A DNA stretch of 64,000 nucleotides from Brachypterus glaber (GCA_958510825.1 OY294046.1:6326595-6390594), one strand, 5' to 3'; counted from the first letter of the stretch, positions 1 through 9,801 are shown. Notes: generated by a model not told the origin, from the letters alone. Made by a program: numbers and translations.

Positions 1-38
1 CAAATTTGTAAAAAAATATTTCGTTACAAATAATTGTA

Positions 39-450
39 ATGGCGATTTCTACCGTTAGATTAGACAGGGACAAAAGTTCTACCCAAAAAGGATAGAAGAC
101 ATACATACACTCCCACTTCCACCCAACGAAACAAATTCTGTATTTGTTCTTTGTTGAACAAATACAATATTTACTTGGCCGGGCGAAAAGTGTAACTATA
201 TTATTTTTATAAAAGAAATTACTGGCGCCATCTAAATTTTAGTAGAATTATCTTATTCTACAGATTCACATTAGCTATGTTCGTTCGTGCCGCTCAGTGC
301 TACACTTTCCGGCCAACCAAATAAATACTATATTTGTTGTATGAAAAACAAATACAGTATTTATTTGGTTGGCTGGAAAGTGTAGCACAAATGAGATAGA
401 GATAGGGTAGACGTATTTTTTTTCATAATTCTAGTTGTAGATAGCTCCAT
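39..450 (+). mobile_element. Family A MITE, copy 1 (two internal hairpins)
   Basis: Non-coding element of about 412 bp with short terminal inverted repeats (left ATGGCGATTTCT, right end reads as ATGGAGCTATCT on the other strand). Four more copies lie at 37640-38049 (-), 51014-51425 (+), 51990-52357 (+, 5'-truncated) and 60342-60753 (-). It contains two long palindromes of about 65-70 bp: one around AACAAATACAATATTT near 110-185, and one around AAATACTGTATTTG/ACAGTATTTATTTGG near 310-375. No ORF spans it. Insertion duplications are not clear. It probably depends on an unidentified transposase. Bases 1-38 before it resemble 631-668. Confidence 0.8.
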
Positions 451-869
451 TATAAATATTTAACTTAAAAACTAAAGAAATCCTTATAAGCAGTTTTAAA
501 GTCAAAAAGTGTTCAAATGACCCGAAATTTGGCATGCAAGCATAGTTTTTTAAAAGAAAAACATAGAAAGGGTGCATATGAAACCTTAGAAAAGGGCTTT
601 TTTGCGATACCCTAATGTATTCGCCTTCGCCAAATTTGTAAAAAATATTTAGTTACAAATTGTAGCTTACAATTAGCTTCCAATCTCTCACGCGAAGGTT
701 AACCTAAGTAAACAAGTATCTTTGTCCCTGAATTCCTCCCGAAGTGACATCTCACAAAAAAAATACATTTTTTTCCGGATAACGACAGGAAAGTATTACT
801 TTCGCATTACATAAATTTGAAAATTTATGGCGAAAATGTCATTTGAATAATAATTTTTTTTCAAAATTA
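451..869. other. AT-rich stretch, no gene seen
   Basis: No coding potential. It holds a short direct repeat (CAAATTTGTAAAAAATATTT at about 631) that also opens the window at base 1, so family A may have inserted next to an older repeat. Confidence 0.5.
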
Positions 870-916
870 ATGGAGAGCCCCTAACACAAGCCAAAAGCTT
901 ATTTGGGGCTCTCCAT
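870..916. repeat. Short perfect inverted repeat ATGGAGAGCCCC
   Basis: Twelve bases (870-881) are repeated in perfect inverse at 905-916, with a 23-base spacer. The outer ATGGAG resembles the right end of family A, so this may be a minimal deletion derivative. That link is inference. Confidence 0.6.
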
Positions 917-965
917 GCTTATGTATTACATTGCAGAAATAAACTATTACTAACTAACTAACTCT

Positions 966-1402
966 CGCATTTTGGACCTCTTCGTCGGACAACTGAAATC
1001 CACCCTTAAATGCACCCATTACAGCCATTGTTCCGTCACATTCGAACCATTCTGGGACCTTTCTCTCTCTCTTCCACAACACACCGGTAAACTAAGGTTG
1101 TCACATTGTTTGGAATCTTCCACAAGTTTCAGAGAAAGCTCAGAGTTACCGTAGACTTCCCTGTAGAAGAATTAGATATGAGCAATTATGCCGCAGAGTC
1201 CGTTGTACCATCCAGATACAACTTATACGCCATTTCAAATCACAGTGGTACCACTAATAGCGGACACTACACCTCCTATTGTAAACATCCCTATAATCAC
1301 ATGTGGCATGAATACAACGACTCTAGAGTATCTTCAATTTCAATAAGATCGATCGTATCAGGTGAAGCCTACATTTTGTTCTACGAACAGGAAGATGAGT
1401 AA
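966..1402 (+). pseudogene. Ubiquitin-specific protease (USP2/USP8-like) C-terminal fragment, broken
   Basis: Two reading frames together give the C-terminal half of a USP catalytic domain (family C19, a cysteine protease that removes ubiquitin). Frame one (about 966-1112) reads [13 protein letters not shown]...FEPFWDLSL, the start of the finger region. Frame two (about 1112-1402) reads [13 protein letters not shown]...YNLYAISNHSG...GHYTSYC...WHEYNDS...AYILFYEQ, and includes the catalytic-His box (GHYTSYC) and the Asn/Asp box (YNDS). About 45-55 residues between them, with the second zinc knuckle, are missing at the frame change. In the first knuckle the second Cys is Tyr (CTHY instead of CxxC). 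There is no N-terminal Cys box upstream and a stop lies at 951. The ORF ends at TAA 1400-1402, and an AATAAA lies at about 1657. I read it as a dead copy, perhaps retroposed, though no poly(A) is visible. An internally deleted last exon is the alternative. Confidence 0.85.
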
Positions 1403-1754
1403 TCAACGTGGGGAAGATATGTTATAATTGGAAGATTTATTTTTATATTAGATTTTATTAAGTTTTTATAATTTTTGTTAAGTTATTTATTTATGTTATT
1501 ATATTTATTATCCATTGTTATATTAATATATTTTGTTTACTTTCACATTAAATGTGCAGTAAGAATTTTTTAGAACGATTATGTATACAGTTTGTGTCTA
1601 AACTCCGCCACTCTAAGTTTTGAACTTTTTACCTACTTGAAACTTGAAATATGTAAATAAAATAACTTAAATATTTTTTTGGTATTTATTTCTTTATTTA
1701 TTTATAGTCCAGTCAAATAACGAGAAATTCCTGTGTTAAATTGCAAATGTACAC
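1403..1754. other. AT-rich flank of the USP fragment
   Basis: Looks like a former 3' UTR: very T-rich, with an AATAAA at 1657-1662 after the USP stop. No poly(A) tract follows. Nothing else recognised. Confidence 0.45.
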
Positions 1755-2105
1755 GGGCTCATATTTTAAAGGGTAGTAGTGGATAGTAATAGAACACCCT
1801 TGTTAGTTTTTCACCTGGTGGTTTGCGTAAGGGTTGAGTACCGTTATCTCGATAAATATGCATCTTACGATAAAAGTGTATATAACCAATTTTGTTAAGG
1901 AGAATATTTCCAACAAGTCTTGTCAAACAAAAATTGTTGGAAAGTGCCTCCTTAAGAAAATTAGTTATATGCATTTTTATCGTAAGATGCATATTAAGCA
2001 ACTCACCCCTAAAATTCAAGATAGCGGACACCCTTTATGCAAATCACCTGGTAAAAAACTAACAGGAGTGTTCTGTTACCATCCACTACTACCATTTAAA
2101 ATATG
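1755..2105. mobile_element. Foldback element, arms about 165-180 bp
   Basis: The two halves are imperfect inverted copies meeting near 1922: TTACGATAAAAGTGTATATA (about 1866) pairs with the ATATGCATTTTTATCGTAAG region (about 1968), and GGTAGTAGTGGATAGTAA (about 1771) pairs with TTACCATCCACTACTACC (about 2076). Reading frames on both strands are mirror images produced by the palindrome and are not genes. No other copy was recognised here. Confidence 0.8.
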
Positions 2106-2965
2106 TGTTATGTATTCTGCAATCTGAACTCTTATAAAAAATAGTATAAAGAATAAATATTCTTTTTGCACGACCAAGACTAAAACCTAATTTTACGCTT
2201 TCATTTTCGGGACTAAACTTGCCGTTTTTCTCCCTAGGGAATAAAAATCACGGCAACCTTGATAATATTAAAATATTATACTTACTATGTGCTTTGCTGG
2301 TTCAAAAATTAGGTTTGGTGGTGTTTTGTAATAAATTAGCGATTCAAACCAATTTATTTGATTTTAACAAAGAAAACCTTTAAAAATAACATTGTTATAA
2401 CAATTTATACATAACTTAAAATTTATCATCTTCGTTCATTTTTTTGACGTTTGTGTCAACCATATTAAAAAAAAATTGAAATCGCGATAGCCATGAAACT
2501 GACTTTTCGCAATTTACAGGCATCTTGATTAAATTACGAAAATAAAACAACCGATTTTAGACGAGTGGTTTTTAATTTTAATTTTATCTACCTACCTAAA
2601 TTATGTTTGGTCCTGCAAAAAATAGTGTATATACCTCAGGACTAAATTTGGCTGTTTTAATCCCTTGCATTTCTGTTTCCTCACTCCCTTTATTTGAAAG
2701 TCAGTTAAAAATAAAATATGTAGTAATCTATTTTAAATATCTATAGGATACAATATTTATCTTAGGATCAGGCCAGCGCGCTGGTAAAATATCGTTCATG
2801 GTCAGGGGCGTACCTAAGGGGCGGCAGGAGCCTCTTTTCTCATTCTATATGAAAAGTTGTTAAAGTATTTTTGTTTTAGAAGTGGGTAAATCTGTTGTCA
2901 ATGTTTGAAAGCTGTTGTCTTGTTTGTTAATAATAAGGTGAATGAGCCAATTATTGTCATGTTAT
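2106..2965. other. AT-rich stretch, no gene seen
   Basis: No supported ORF. It includes the short palindrome CCAGCGCGCTGG near 2773 and a CAGGGGCGTACC motif near 2803; the inverse of its core (GTACGCCCCTG) appears near 7209. Confidence 0.4.
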
Positions 2966-3301
2966 AGTTATTTATGGTACTAGTGGGTAAAGTAAGATAT
3001 TGCCCATGAGAAAAATTAACCTGCGATGCGTCAGCCAAGCAGGTTAATTTTCGAGAGGGCAATATCAGTTTACCCATGAGTGCCATACAAGGTTTTATCC
3101 AATGAATAGCTTAGGAATTCATATTTTTATTAAAAATTTTAATGATATTTACAAGAAAATAATTTGACAAGTGACAGTTGAGTGGGTAAAATAAATAATT
3201 ATCAATATCAATAAAGTAAAAGCCACGCGGGGGTTATTATTGAGTTTATCTATTTAAAATAAAGCTGTTAATTGTCTTATTATCTGTATGTATTGGATAA
3301 A
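2966..3301 (+). mobile_element. Family B element, copy 1 (nested hairpin)
   Basis: About 336 bp, starting AGTTATTTATGGTACTAGTG and ending TATTGGATAAA. Near the left end is a nested hairpin: GATATTGCCC pairs with GGGCAATATC, and inside it TTAACCTGC pairs with GCAGGTTAA. Downstream, TTTTATCCAAT is the inverse of the right end ATTGGATAAA, so the right half may itself be a TIR unit. Other copies: 23356-23650, 33745-34078, 52731-53064 and 56982-57311, all on the same strand. Non-coding. Confidence 0.85.
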
Positions 3302-3510
3302 GACATTTTTTTCTTTACTGCTTTCAAATTTATTTGTAACTGTAAATAACCTAAAACTTGACATTAACAATAAACATATCCTTATTCTAATGGGTAAAAA
3401 AAATAAACTGAAAAAGCTCCAAAAAAGATATTATTGCATATCTATTGTATAGATCCATCGTAGGGATAACTTAAATTATTAATTAAAACAAAAGTCCTAT
3501 TTCCCTATAT

Positions 3511-4178
3511 CGTCATCTAAAGGCTCTAACGGTCTAACTCCAAAACGTCATATTTTTCAGGAGACGTAAAAAACGATTTAAAACTTAATTATAGCAATTT
3601 AGAACTTTAAAACTAGCTTGTTCACAGGTAAAAATGTTTGAAATGTGTTAATGTATTTAAAACTTTTCATTGTTATCTATTTTATATAAATTATTTGAAA
3701 ATTAAATTTTAACCACAAAATCTAAATTCACTAATGGTCTAACTCCAAGGGAAGATATAAGAGGATACCTATCGTATTATATAGCGTAATATTATTACAA
3801 AAAATTTATATTTTTATATTTAATATATAATATTACTACTAGGTAGGCATAATATATATATACATTATTAATGGCAATAATTATAATTATCATCAAACAG
3901 TAAATTAACAAATATTTGAAACGGGATCCCCTGTTGTCGAGAAATAGTTTGACATTAGTGACAGTTCTCATTTAATTGTTTTCTCACAATCATATGATGG
4001 AGTTAGACACTTAGCGACTTAAAATATTTACATTTTTGCATTTTTTGAGGCTGATATTGGTTTAATGCAACTTTTTTTTTTTTTTGAAGTATGTTGGTAA
4101 TCAGATAATGAAGCAAATTTGATAAAAATCTCATTTTTGAAAAATTTGGAGTTAGACAACTAGAGCCTTTAGTGGACG
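3511..4178. mobile_element. TIR element inserted in PLE-1, ATAT duplication
   Basis: 668 bp with TIRs of about 35 bp (CGTCATCTAAAGGCTCTAAC on the left; the right end reads CGTCCACTAAAGGCTCTAGT on the other strand). It is flanked by ATAT at 3507-3510 and 4179-4182. The uninterrupted opposite arm of PLE-1 (about 5328-5336, read in inverse) shows the empty site CCCTATATTTATT, so the insertion is precise. GTCTAACTCCAA recurs at both ends and again at about 3731 and, inverted, at about 3998, which suggests subterminal transposase-binding repeats. No transposase ORF. Confidence 0.8.
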
Positions 4179-4202
4179 ATATTTATTATATTGTTTTACC
4201 AA

Positions 4203-4244
4203 CCTAGGTTTCGATCTTTTCTATAACTAAGACCATCTTCAGGG
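4203..4244 (-). ncRNA. Hammerhead-ribozyme-like core, PLE-1 left arm
   Basis: On the minus strand it reads CTGAAGA, then a stem-loop (TGGTCTT with AAGATCG), then GAAACC-TA-GGTT. This matches the conserved layout CUGANGA / stem II / GAAA / short stem III. It is the inverse of 5271-5314. Cleavage activity is inferred only. Confidence 0.45.
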
Positions 4245-4758
4245 TTTACCTAAAAAATTACAGGAGGGGTTTAACATTTTTACATAACCCTACTTTCAAA
4301 TCAAAATTACAAAATATAAACTACTTACATTACAATATTAAATAAATCTGAGTTGCCTCGTCAATATTTGTGTGAAACATTACACATGTATACAATTAAA
4401 ATCTTTAAAATTATAAAATTTCGTTTTTTAAAAAAACACATCTGTCTGACAGAACGCACTTTTGATACCAACCTAACTATATAATATTAGAAATAACCCT
4501 AAATTTTATGGCGCCAGGTTTAAAACTACGGAAAATAGGCCATTGTTTGTATAATTTATTTGTTGATTGAGTGTGTAAGTATCCTTATTTTTTATTGACT
4601 TTAAAATTTCTAACTCTTCCAAACGATTAAGCCTAATTCCGAAGTTTTCCACCTGTAATACCTTAAAATCCACTTCAGGATAAAAATAATGTCCTGAAGT
4701 TCTGATATGTTTTGAAAAATGATAGCTTAAATTAAGGGTAGAAGAACATATTAAAAAG

Positions 4759-5007
4759 ATGGACGATCAGAATGATAATAGCTTTCATTTCAATTTTTCA
4801 AAACATATCAGAACTTCAGGACATTATTTTTATCCTGAAGTGGATTTTAAGGTATTACAGGTGGAAAACTTCGGAATTAGGCTTAATCGTTTGGAAGAGT
4901 TAGAAATTTTAAAGTCAATAAAGAATAAGGATACTTACACACTCAATCAACAAATAAATTATACAAACAATGGCCTATTTTCCGTAGTTTTAAACCTGGC
5001 GCCATAA
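4759..5007 (+). pseudogene. GIY-YIG-like fragment in PLE-1 right arm
   Basis: A frame of 82 residues reading FSKHIRTSGHYFYPEVDF...VENFGIRLNRLEELEI. The pattern 'H...GH.F...F.VL..E.....R...E.LEI' resembles the C-terminal half of GIY-YIG endonuclease domains in Penelope-like retroelements. There is no catalytic GIY/YIG block in the frame and no reverse transcriptase nearby. It is the arm of a palindrome, so an inverse copy lies at 4500-4750. Best read as a decayed 3' piece of a PLE polyprotein; the assignment is from memory of the family. Confidence 0.4.
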
Positions 5008-5270
5008 AATTTAGGGTTATTTCTAATATTATATAGTTAGGTTGGTATCAAAAGTGCGTTCTGTCAGACAGATGTGTTTTTTTAAAAAACGAAATTTTAT
5101 AATTTTAAAGATTTTAATCGTATACATGTGAAATGTTTCACACAAATATTGACGAGGCAACTCAGATTTATTTAATATTGTAATGTAAGTAGTTTATATC
5201 TTGTAATTTTGATTTGAAAGTAGGGTTATGTAAAAATGTTAAACCCCTCCTGTAATTTTTTAGGTAAACC

Positions 5271-5314
5271 CTGAAGATGGTCTTAGTTATAGAAAAGATC
5301 GAAACCTAGGTTGG
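5271..5314 (+). ncRNA. Hammerhead-ribozyme-like core, PLE-1 right arm
   Basis: CTGAAGA (5271-5277), a stem II of about 7 bp (TGGTCTT with AAGATCG around loop AGTTATAGAA), GAAAC (5301-5305), and a possible minimal stem III in ACC-TA-GGT followed by T. ACC before the core and GGT after it could form the start of stem I. Hammerhead motifs with very short stem III are known from Penelope-like elements. Confidence 0.5.
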
Positions 5315-5397
5315 TAAAACAATATAATAAATATAGGGAAATAGGACTTTTGTTTTAATTAATAAGATATTATTGCTTTTTAGAAAAGATTGCATAC

Positions 5398-6693
5398 TGA
5401 CAATATTAGGAACCCATGTCCCAAATATTGCCAGAGTACTGGCAATAATACTTAAACACACAAAAAATTAACAAACTAATAAGAAAATAATCTATAAAGA
5501 AATTGCACTGCTCTACTACAGAATTTTCACAATCAATCCCTACCAAAATGTCATATAGCTGCTATTTCACACTTTTTTGCGATCATCAGTGAGCATATAT
5601 TGGTATGGTGGCTTTCTCACAGACTGTTGAAAATTTTAAATACATATCAAAAATAAGTATAACTGTATCGAGAGCGTACAAATTGGTGGCGCCATCTAAT
5701 GTTTGCACAAAAGTAATACACATTAGATGTTGGCAGACAAATTTTTTGTCCGCCTGTGTATCTAGATATAGATAATTCTTATCAGATTACAGGTCTGCCA
5801 ACATCTAATGTATAGTACTTTTGTGCAAACATTAGATGGCGCCACCAATTTGTACTCTCTCGATACAGTTATACTTATTTTTGATAGGTATTTAAAATTT
5901 TTAACAGTCTGTGCGAAAGCCACCATACCAATATATGCTCACTGATGATCGCAAAAAAGCGTGAAATAGCAGCTATATGACATTTTGGTGGGGATTTTCT
6001 CATTGATTGTGAAAATTCTGTAGTAGAGCAATGCAATTTCTATATAGGTTTTAATAGTTTGCCGTCTATAAGACACTAAACTTTATTTTCATTAAGAAAA
6101 TAATGTTACACAATAACAATTTCAGCTGTTTTCAGGTACAATTTGGGCAATTAAATAACAATTTTTCGTTTAATGTAAGCCCCACGCACCCATCATGTAC
6201 GTATTGATTGCAGTCTCATATAGGCATGGCGATTTTCGTTGAATAAAAAGCAGAACCAAGATTCAGAACTCTCTGATTTTTGTTACTTTCTTTTCTAGGT
6301 GTTTTTTGTTTTTTGTCTTTTTTTTCGCATGGCAATATTAGAAACACAACTACTTAGACAACAGTCTCAAAAAAATACCTTTTCGCTTCTTTATTGAGTG
6401 AAACACAATATGGGCCAAGAAAATTTGTGTCTACCTTATTACGTTCTTGCCCTGTAATAATCGATGCTACCCAGCTTGCGACAGTCAGCACAATTTTACA
6501 AGTTTTTATAGTAGAAAAGCACGAAACACGAACTGCGTTTTTGTGTGCGCCATTACCAACTTTAAATTCATTACATTTAACGGTAACTTTTCGATATGTA
6601 TAACAGATATACCGGCACTGCCGGTCGGACAGTGCCATCTATGAAACAAAAGACGAAAGTAATAGGTTTAAGAGGGGTGACAATATTAGGAAC
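5398..6693. repeat. Unit bounded by 16-bp direct repeats
   Basis: TGACAATATTAGGAAC occurs exactly at 5398-5413 and 6678-6693, which looks like a target-site duplication around a 1264-bp insertion. Inside are a large foldback (5490-6048) and an unrecognised frame (6354-6638, minus). Next to the left repeat is a small hairpin ATTGCCAG/CTGGCAAT (about 5427-5446). Neither junction shows a poly(A) or TIR, so the insertion mechanism is open. Confidence 0.5.
5490..6048. mobile_element. Foldback element, arms about 255 bp
   Basis: Left and right halves are near-perfect inverted copies around a centre at about 5770: TGGCGCCATCTAATGTTTGC (5687) is inverted at about 5820-5842, and CATATATTGGTATGGTGGCT (5595) at about 5921-5940. 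No coding potential and no second copy in the window. The long, little-diverged arms suggest recent origin. Confidence 0.85.
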
Positions 6694-6795
6694 ATATTAA
6701 TGATTGGCTCACCCATCTTAGTTTGTCAAGTTGGGAAATTTTTTGGTTAGTTAGAAAATTGTTGTTCTTTGGTATGTACCAAAACGTCCGCTATG
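6049..6795. other. Region with an unrecognised 94-residue frame
   Basis: Mostly non-coding. The minus-strand frame 6354-6638 begins MALSDRQCRYICYTYRKVTV, contains two or three Cys pairs without a known pattern, and overlaps plus-strand frames of similar length. I recognise no domain and cannot claim a gene. It lies inside the unit bounded by 16-bp direct repeats. Confidence 0.3.
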
Positions 6796-7059
6796 GGTAA
6801 ACCAACGAACTAAGAACTCTTCTATCTAGAATAAGAATACCGTTAATATAAAGTATCGCCAACATCTCGGTTTGTTTGTAAACAAATAGTAGGTATATTC
6901 AGGCCTGAACAGTTACCAGTAACTGTTATTGTTGTATCTGTTAGAACAAAGCTGTGCGAGTAAGACAGACAAATGTATATGTTGGCTACGTTTTTGTCAG
7001 TTTTTACAAATGAAATGCCTATTCTAGAGAGAAGAGTTATTAGTTCGTTGGTGTAAACC
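6796..7059. mobile_element. Small TIR element, about 264 bp
   Basis: Terminal inverted repeats of about 38 bp: ACCAACGAACTAAGAACTCT at the left, and the inverse of TTCTAGAGAGAAGAGTTATT... at the right. The interior has CAACATCTCGGTTTGTTTGT. One end with this internal block recurs alone at 42793-42897. Non-coding MITE-type unit. Confidence 0.7.
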
Positions 7060-7493
7060 TTCTTTATCAGAGGTGAGGACCTTTTTTGTTTTAGTCATAA
7101 AAAGTTTTGCCAGGGGTAAAGTATTTTTTTTCTCCAGACGATTGTTGGAAAATTTAGATTTATTAGTTGATAAATTTTGATACTTCCTCCCATCGATGTG
7201 CCTTCGGTACGCCCCTGTGCATGGTAAATTAGTTTCAACTAAAACGCCCATCGGGCTACGATGCATCGTCGTTTTTATTACCGCTGGATTATCGTAAACA
7301 GCCTCCAGTTATTTTATTGTAATTTTATTGGGTTTCCTGCAAAAACAATTAAACTTAAATCTGCTTTAAAAAGTGCTCTATCGCTCCGAGATTTAGCTAG
7401 GCATTTTTATGAAATTGAATCATTTCATGTTAAAAGGGCATCATCGACATGATAGGACAAAATTACTTATTTACGTCATCCTATTCAATATAC

Positions 7494-7701
7494 AAGAGAA
7501 AAAGATGCAAGTCGCTTGAAAAAAAAGGTTTATACTACGATATTTGAAAAACTCTTTGACCCAGTGACTTTAAATTTGGAACAAAGATTTTCTAAGTAGT
7601 AAACAAAATTTGTTCCAAATTTCAAGTCTCTATGTCAAAGATTTCTTGATATATCGTAGTGTAAAGTTGTTTTGCAAGCGACTTGCATCTTTTTCTCTAC
7701 T
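7494..7701. mobile_element. Foldback element with AGAGAAAAAGATGCAAGTCG ends
   Basis: The left arm (AGAGAAAAAGATGCAAGTCG, then TACTACGATATTTGAAAAAC) is inverted at the right (TTTCTTGATATATCGTAGTG, then CGACTTGCATCTTTTTCTCT). A diverged half-copy lies at about 8818-8930 (TTTACACTACGATATTTCAA). No ORF. Confidence 0.7.
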
Positions 7702-8121
7702 ATAACACATTTTTTATGTACACAATATGTGAGGCGGAAAGGAAAAACTAACCTCTTGGCGGCAATTCACAAATAAAAATAACACTAGCTTGCAAATGTT
7801 GGGTCAAAAATACCTGTCTTAGATTTAAAAGCTATAGCCGTAGCAATTACTATAGTCTATTGTGCCTCTCACTTGCACGTATCCTGCTTTATGAAGGTTA
7901 AAGCGAAAAGTTGATAGCGCGCACGCCTATAGTGAAAATTATTACTATATTTTTAATATTTTTTAGGGTGCCGTTTATCAATATGAGATTTTTTTTTCTG
8001 TTTTGTAGTTTATGCATGAAACACGACTTAATTAAAAATATACAAAATAATTATTAATATTATTAGATAGTAGATGGCTGGATTAGGATTATTTATATTA
8101 AAAAACGTTTTTTCACTAAAA
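7702..8121. other. AT-rich stretch, no gene seen
   Basis: No coding frame, RNA gene or repeat recognised. Confidence 0.4.
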
Positions 8122-8168
8122 CTGCCGACGTTTCGTTGGCTTTATTCCAACTTCTTCAAAAGGCACAA
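8122..8168 (-). ncRNA. Hammerhead-ribozyme-like core, isolated PLE-type end
   Basis: Minus strand: TGCCTTTTGAAGA, stem II GTTGG/CCAAC with loop AATAAAG, then GAAACGTC and GGCA. It has the same GAAACGTC end as PLE-2. The first core base is T instead of C (TTGAAGA for CTGANGA), which would weaken catalysis. TGCC/GGCA could form part of stem I. Probably a solo fragment of a Penelope-like terminal repeat. Confidence 0.4.
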
Positions 8169-8401
8169 GTAAGTTACGTTTCCTTCGTTAAAATATAACA
8201 AGTAAGGATTGAAATAATAAATATATAATACATAATGAGTATTCGAAATACAAGAAAATAAACAAACATATGCAGATAAGAAATTTCAAGACTTTTTTTC
8301 TTTAGTAGCCTTTGCCTGAAGTACAGCTAGCCCAGTTCAAGTTTATTTATTATTCAAATATACATTAAAATTTAAAACTATAGACAACACACTATACTAC
8401 T

Positions 8402-8470
8402 ATGCTCTAAGTGGGACTCGAACCCACTACCCCGGAATCCGTAGTCATACGCGCTATCCACTGCGCGATT
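8402..8470 (-). repeat. tRNA-Arg-like SINE head or tRNA pseudogene
   Basis: The minus strand reads GCGCAGTGGATAGCGCG (A-box region and D arm), TATGACTACGGATTC (loop with anticodon-like ACG, as in tRNA-Arg), then GTGGGTTCGAGTCCCAC (T arm with a perfect RNA polymerase III B box). The acceptor ends do not pair, so it is not a functional tRNA. No second copy seen here. Confidence 0.65.
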
Positions 8471-9032
8471 TATTTTTTTAGACAATTTCTTTTTTAATTA
8501 TCTCAAAACCAGACTGCTATGATTCCCTTTTAACATTAAACAATTCAATTTATTTATTTATTTGATGAGCTCGAAATAAGCTAAAGGGTCCTTGGGGTTA
8601 TTTGTGATAAAAATTAAAAAAAAAACAAAACATTACTTTAATAAACAAAATGAACTCTAGATATTTTCCAACAGGAGAATACTTAGTGTAGAACACTTAA
8701 TTACTAATTAATTTTATTAACTTTCATATTTTAATTCGTCTCGGAGTTACTAAGGGAGGACCATCACATTCGAATGTAATATATAGTCGCATTAATGGTG
8801 AAGATCGCTAGCAAATAACTTTACACTACGATATTTCAAGAACGCTTTGACACAAAGACTTAATTTTTGGACCAAAGATTTTCAACGTGGCAAAAAACTT
8901 TTGGACACAATTTTTCAAAATTTAAAAGCTAAATGTAATATATAAGAAGTTATTTTGATGTCCGTTTATAATTATTATAAAAGAAAATGTTAGTAGCATA
9001 TCCGACAGAAGATAAAATTAGAAAAAATTCAT
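8471..9032. other. AT-rich stretch with half of a foldback repeat
   Basis: 8818-8930 is a diverged half-copy of the foldback at 7494-7701. The rest holds no gene I can support. Confidence 0.4.
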
Positions 9033-9106
9033 GTCTCAGACCGGATTCGAACCAGAGTCCCACGGTTTTTCGCCGGGCGCTCTACCAACTGAGCTACCGA
9101 GAGTTC
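9033..9106 (-). repeat. tRNA-derived SINE head, copy 1
   Basis: Minus strand: CGGTAGCTCAGTTGGTAGAG (A box and D arm), CGG-CGAAAAA-CCG (anticodon stem-loop, AAA-like), then CTGGTTCGAATCCGG (T arm, B box GGTTCGAATCC). Acceptor pairing is only partial. A diverged relative lies at 37203-37266, keeping the CGTGGGA...TGAGAC end, so this is a dispersed SINE head and not a single-copy tRNA. A frame across it into the neighbouring (AAG)n is spurious. Confidence 0.7.
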
Positions 9107-9168
9107 CCTTCCCTTATTCGAAAAAATATAACTGTACGAACTACGTATTGTGATGTCAGGAAAAACTT

Positions 9169-9247
9169 GAAGAAGAAGAAGAAGAAGAAGAAGAAGAAAA
9201 AGAAGAAGAAGAAGAAGAAGAAGAAGAAGAAGAAGAAGAAGAAGAAT
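9169..9247. repeat. (AAG)n microsatellite
   Basis: About 25 GAA/AAG units with one AAA interruption, immediately beside a SINE head. The poly-Lys and poly-Leu frames over it are artefacts. The other long (AAG)n tract (54519-54640) also abuts a SINE. Confidence 0.95.
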
Positions 9248-9801
9248 GACTTTATTTAAAAACAGCTTCGTGAGCGATTTCAATTTTTGTCAAAAACTGT
9301 TTGGAAATGTCCCAAAAACAAAAAATCCGGGGTGGCTTGACTTTCCATTTAACTTTGTTTAAGGCAAACCGTGGTCTCAAAGTTTAAGATATCTGAAGCT
9401 GTTTGAAAGTTAGAGGTATTGTACAATTCAAAAGAATAAACCTCTATATCTGCTGTTTATATAATTTTTTTGCAAAGGTGCTTTTTTAATGGGTTAAATC
9501 CGCTGCAGCACGGCATAATTATAACTCTAATTAAACAACGAGATATAATTACCAAAAAATACGTTTATAGTATGAAACTTGAATTTTTAATATGTAAACA
9601 GTACACTGAATTAAAAAGGTAATTTTATTAACCATAATATTTAATTTTGTTCATATTATCTCTAGAATTTTAATTAAAATTTTTTATCGTAGCATTTCTT
9701 CTCTTTTATGTATTTTCTTTGAAAAGAACTGCTACGAAGTTAAGGATTAGAACAAACATTTTTTTTTTGTATATAGATGTCGAAAAACGTAAAATAGTTA
9801 T
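9248..9801. other. AT-rich stretch, no gene seen
   Basis: No ORF, RNA gene or repeat recognised. Confidence 0.4.

Larger units (their letters stand above)
3438..5363. mobile_element. PLE-1: Penelope-like foldback with 13-bp target duplication
   Basis: Large inverted repeat. The left arm is 3476-3510 plus 4183-about 4735, the right arm about 4780-5363. AAGATATTATTGC occurs at 3425-3437 and again at 5364-5376, as a target-site duplication would. One arm has an extra tail of about 36 bp (3438-3475), as expected of Penelope-like elements. Each arm carries a CTGAAGA...GAAAC block resembling a hammerhead ribozyme. The right arm encodes an 82-residue frame that I read as part of a GIY-YIG domain. 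No reverse transcriptase remains. The left arm is interrupted by a TIR element at 3511-4178. Confidence 0.65.

Noticed and set aside
1759..2127. Similar frames on both strands (MHLTIK...), suggesting a gene family
   Set aside because: They are mirror images created by a foldback palindrome.
2966..3301. Family B as a Helitron
   Set aside because: The subterminal hairpin fits, but there is no TC start, no CTRR end and the flanking A|T target is not seen.
6354..6638. Small Cys-containing protein gene on the minus strand
   Set aside because: No recognised domain, competing frames on the other strand, no splice or promoter context; kept only as an unrecognised frame.
8402..8470. Functional tRNA-Arg(ACG) gene
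   Set aside because: T arm and anticodon region look right, but the acceptor ends do not pair and an A/T tract replaces the 5' acceptor strand.
8987..9283. Frames with poly-Lys and poly-Leu runs
   Set aside because: They cross a SINE head and an (AAG)n tract; no independent coding signal.
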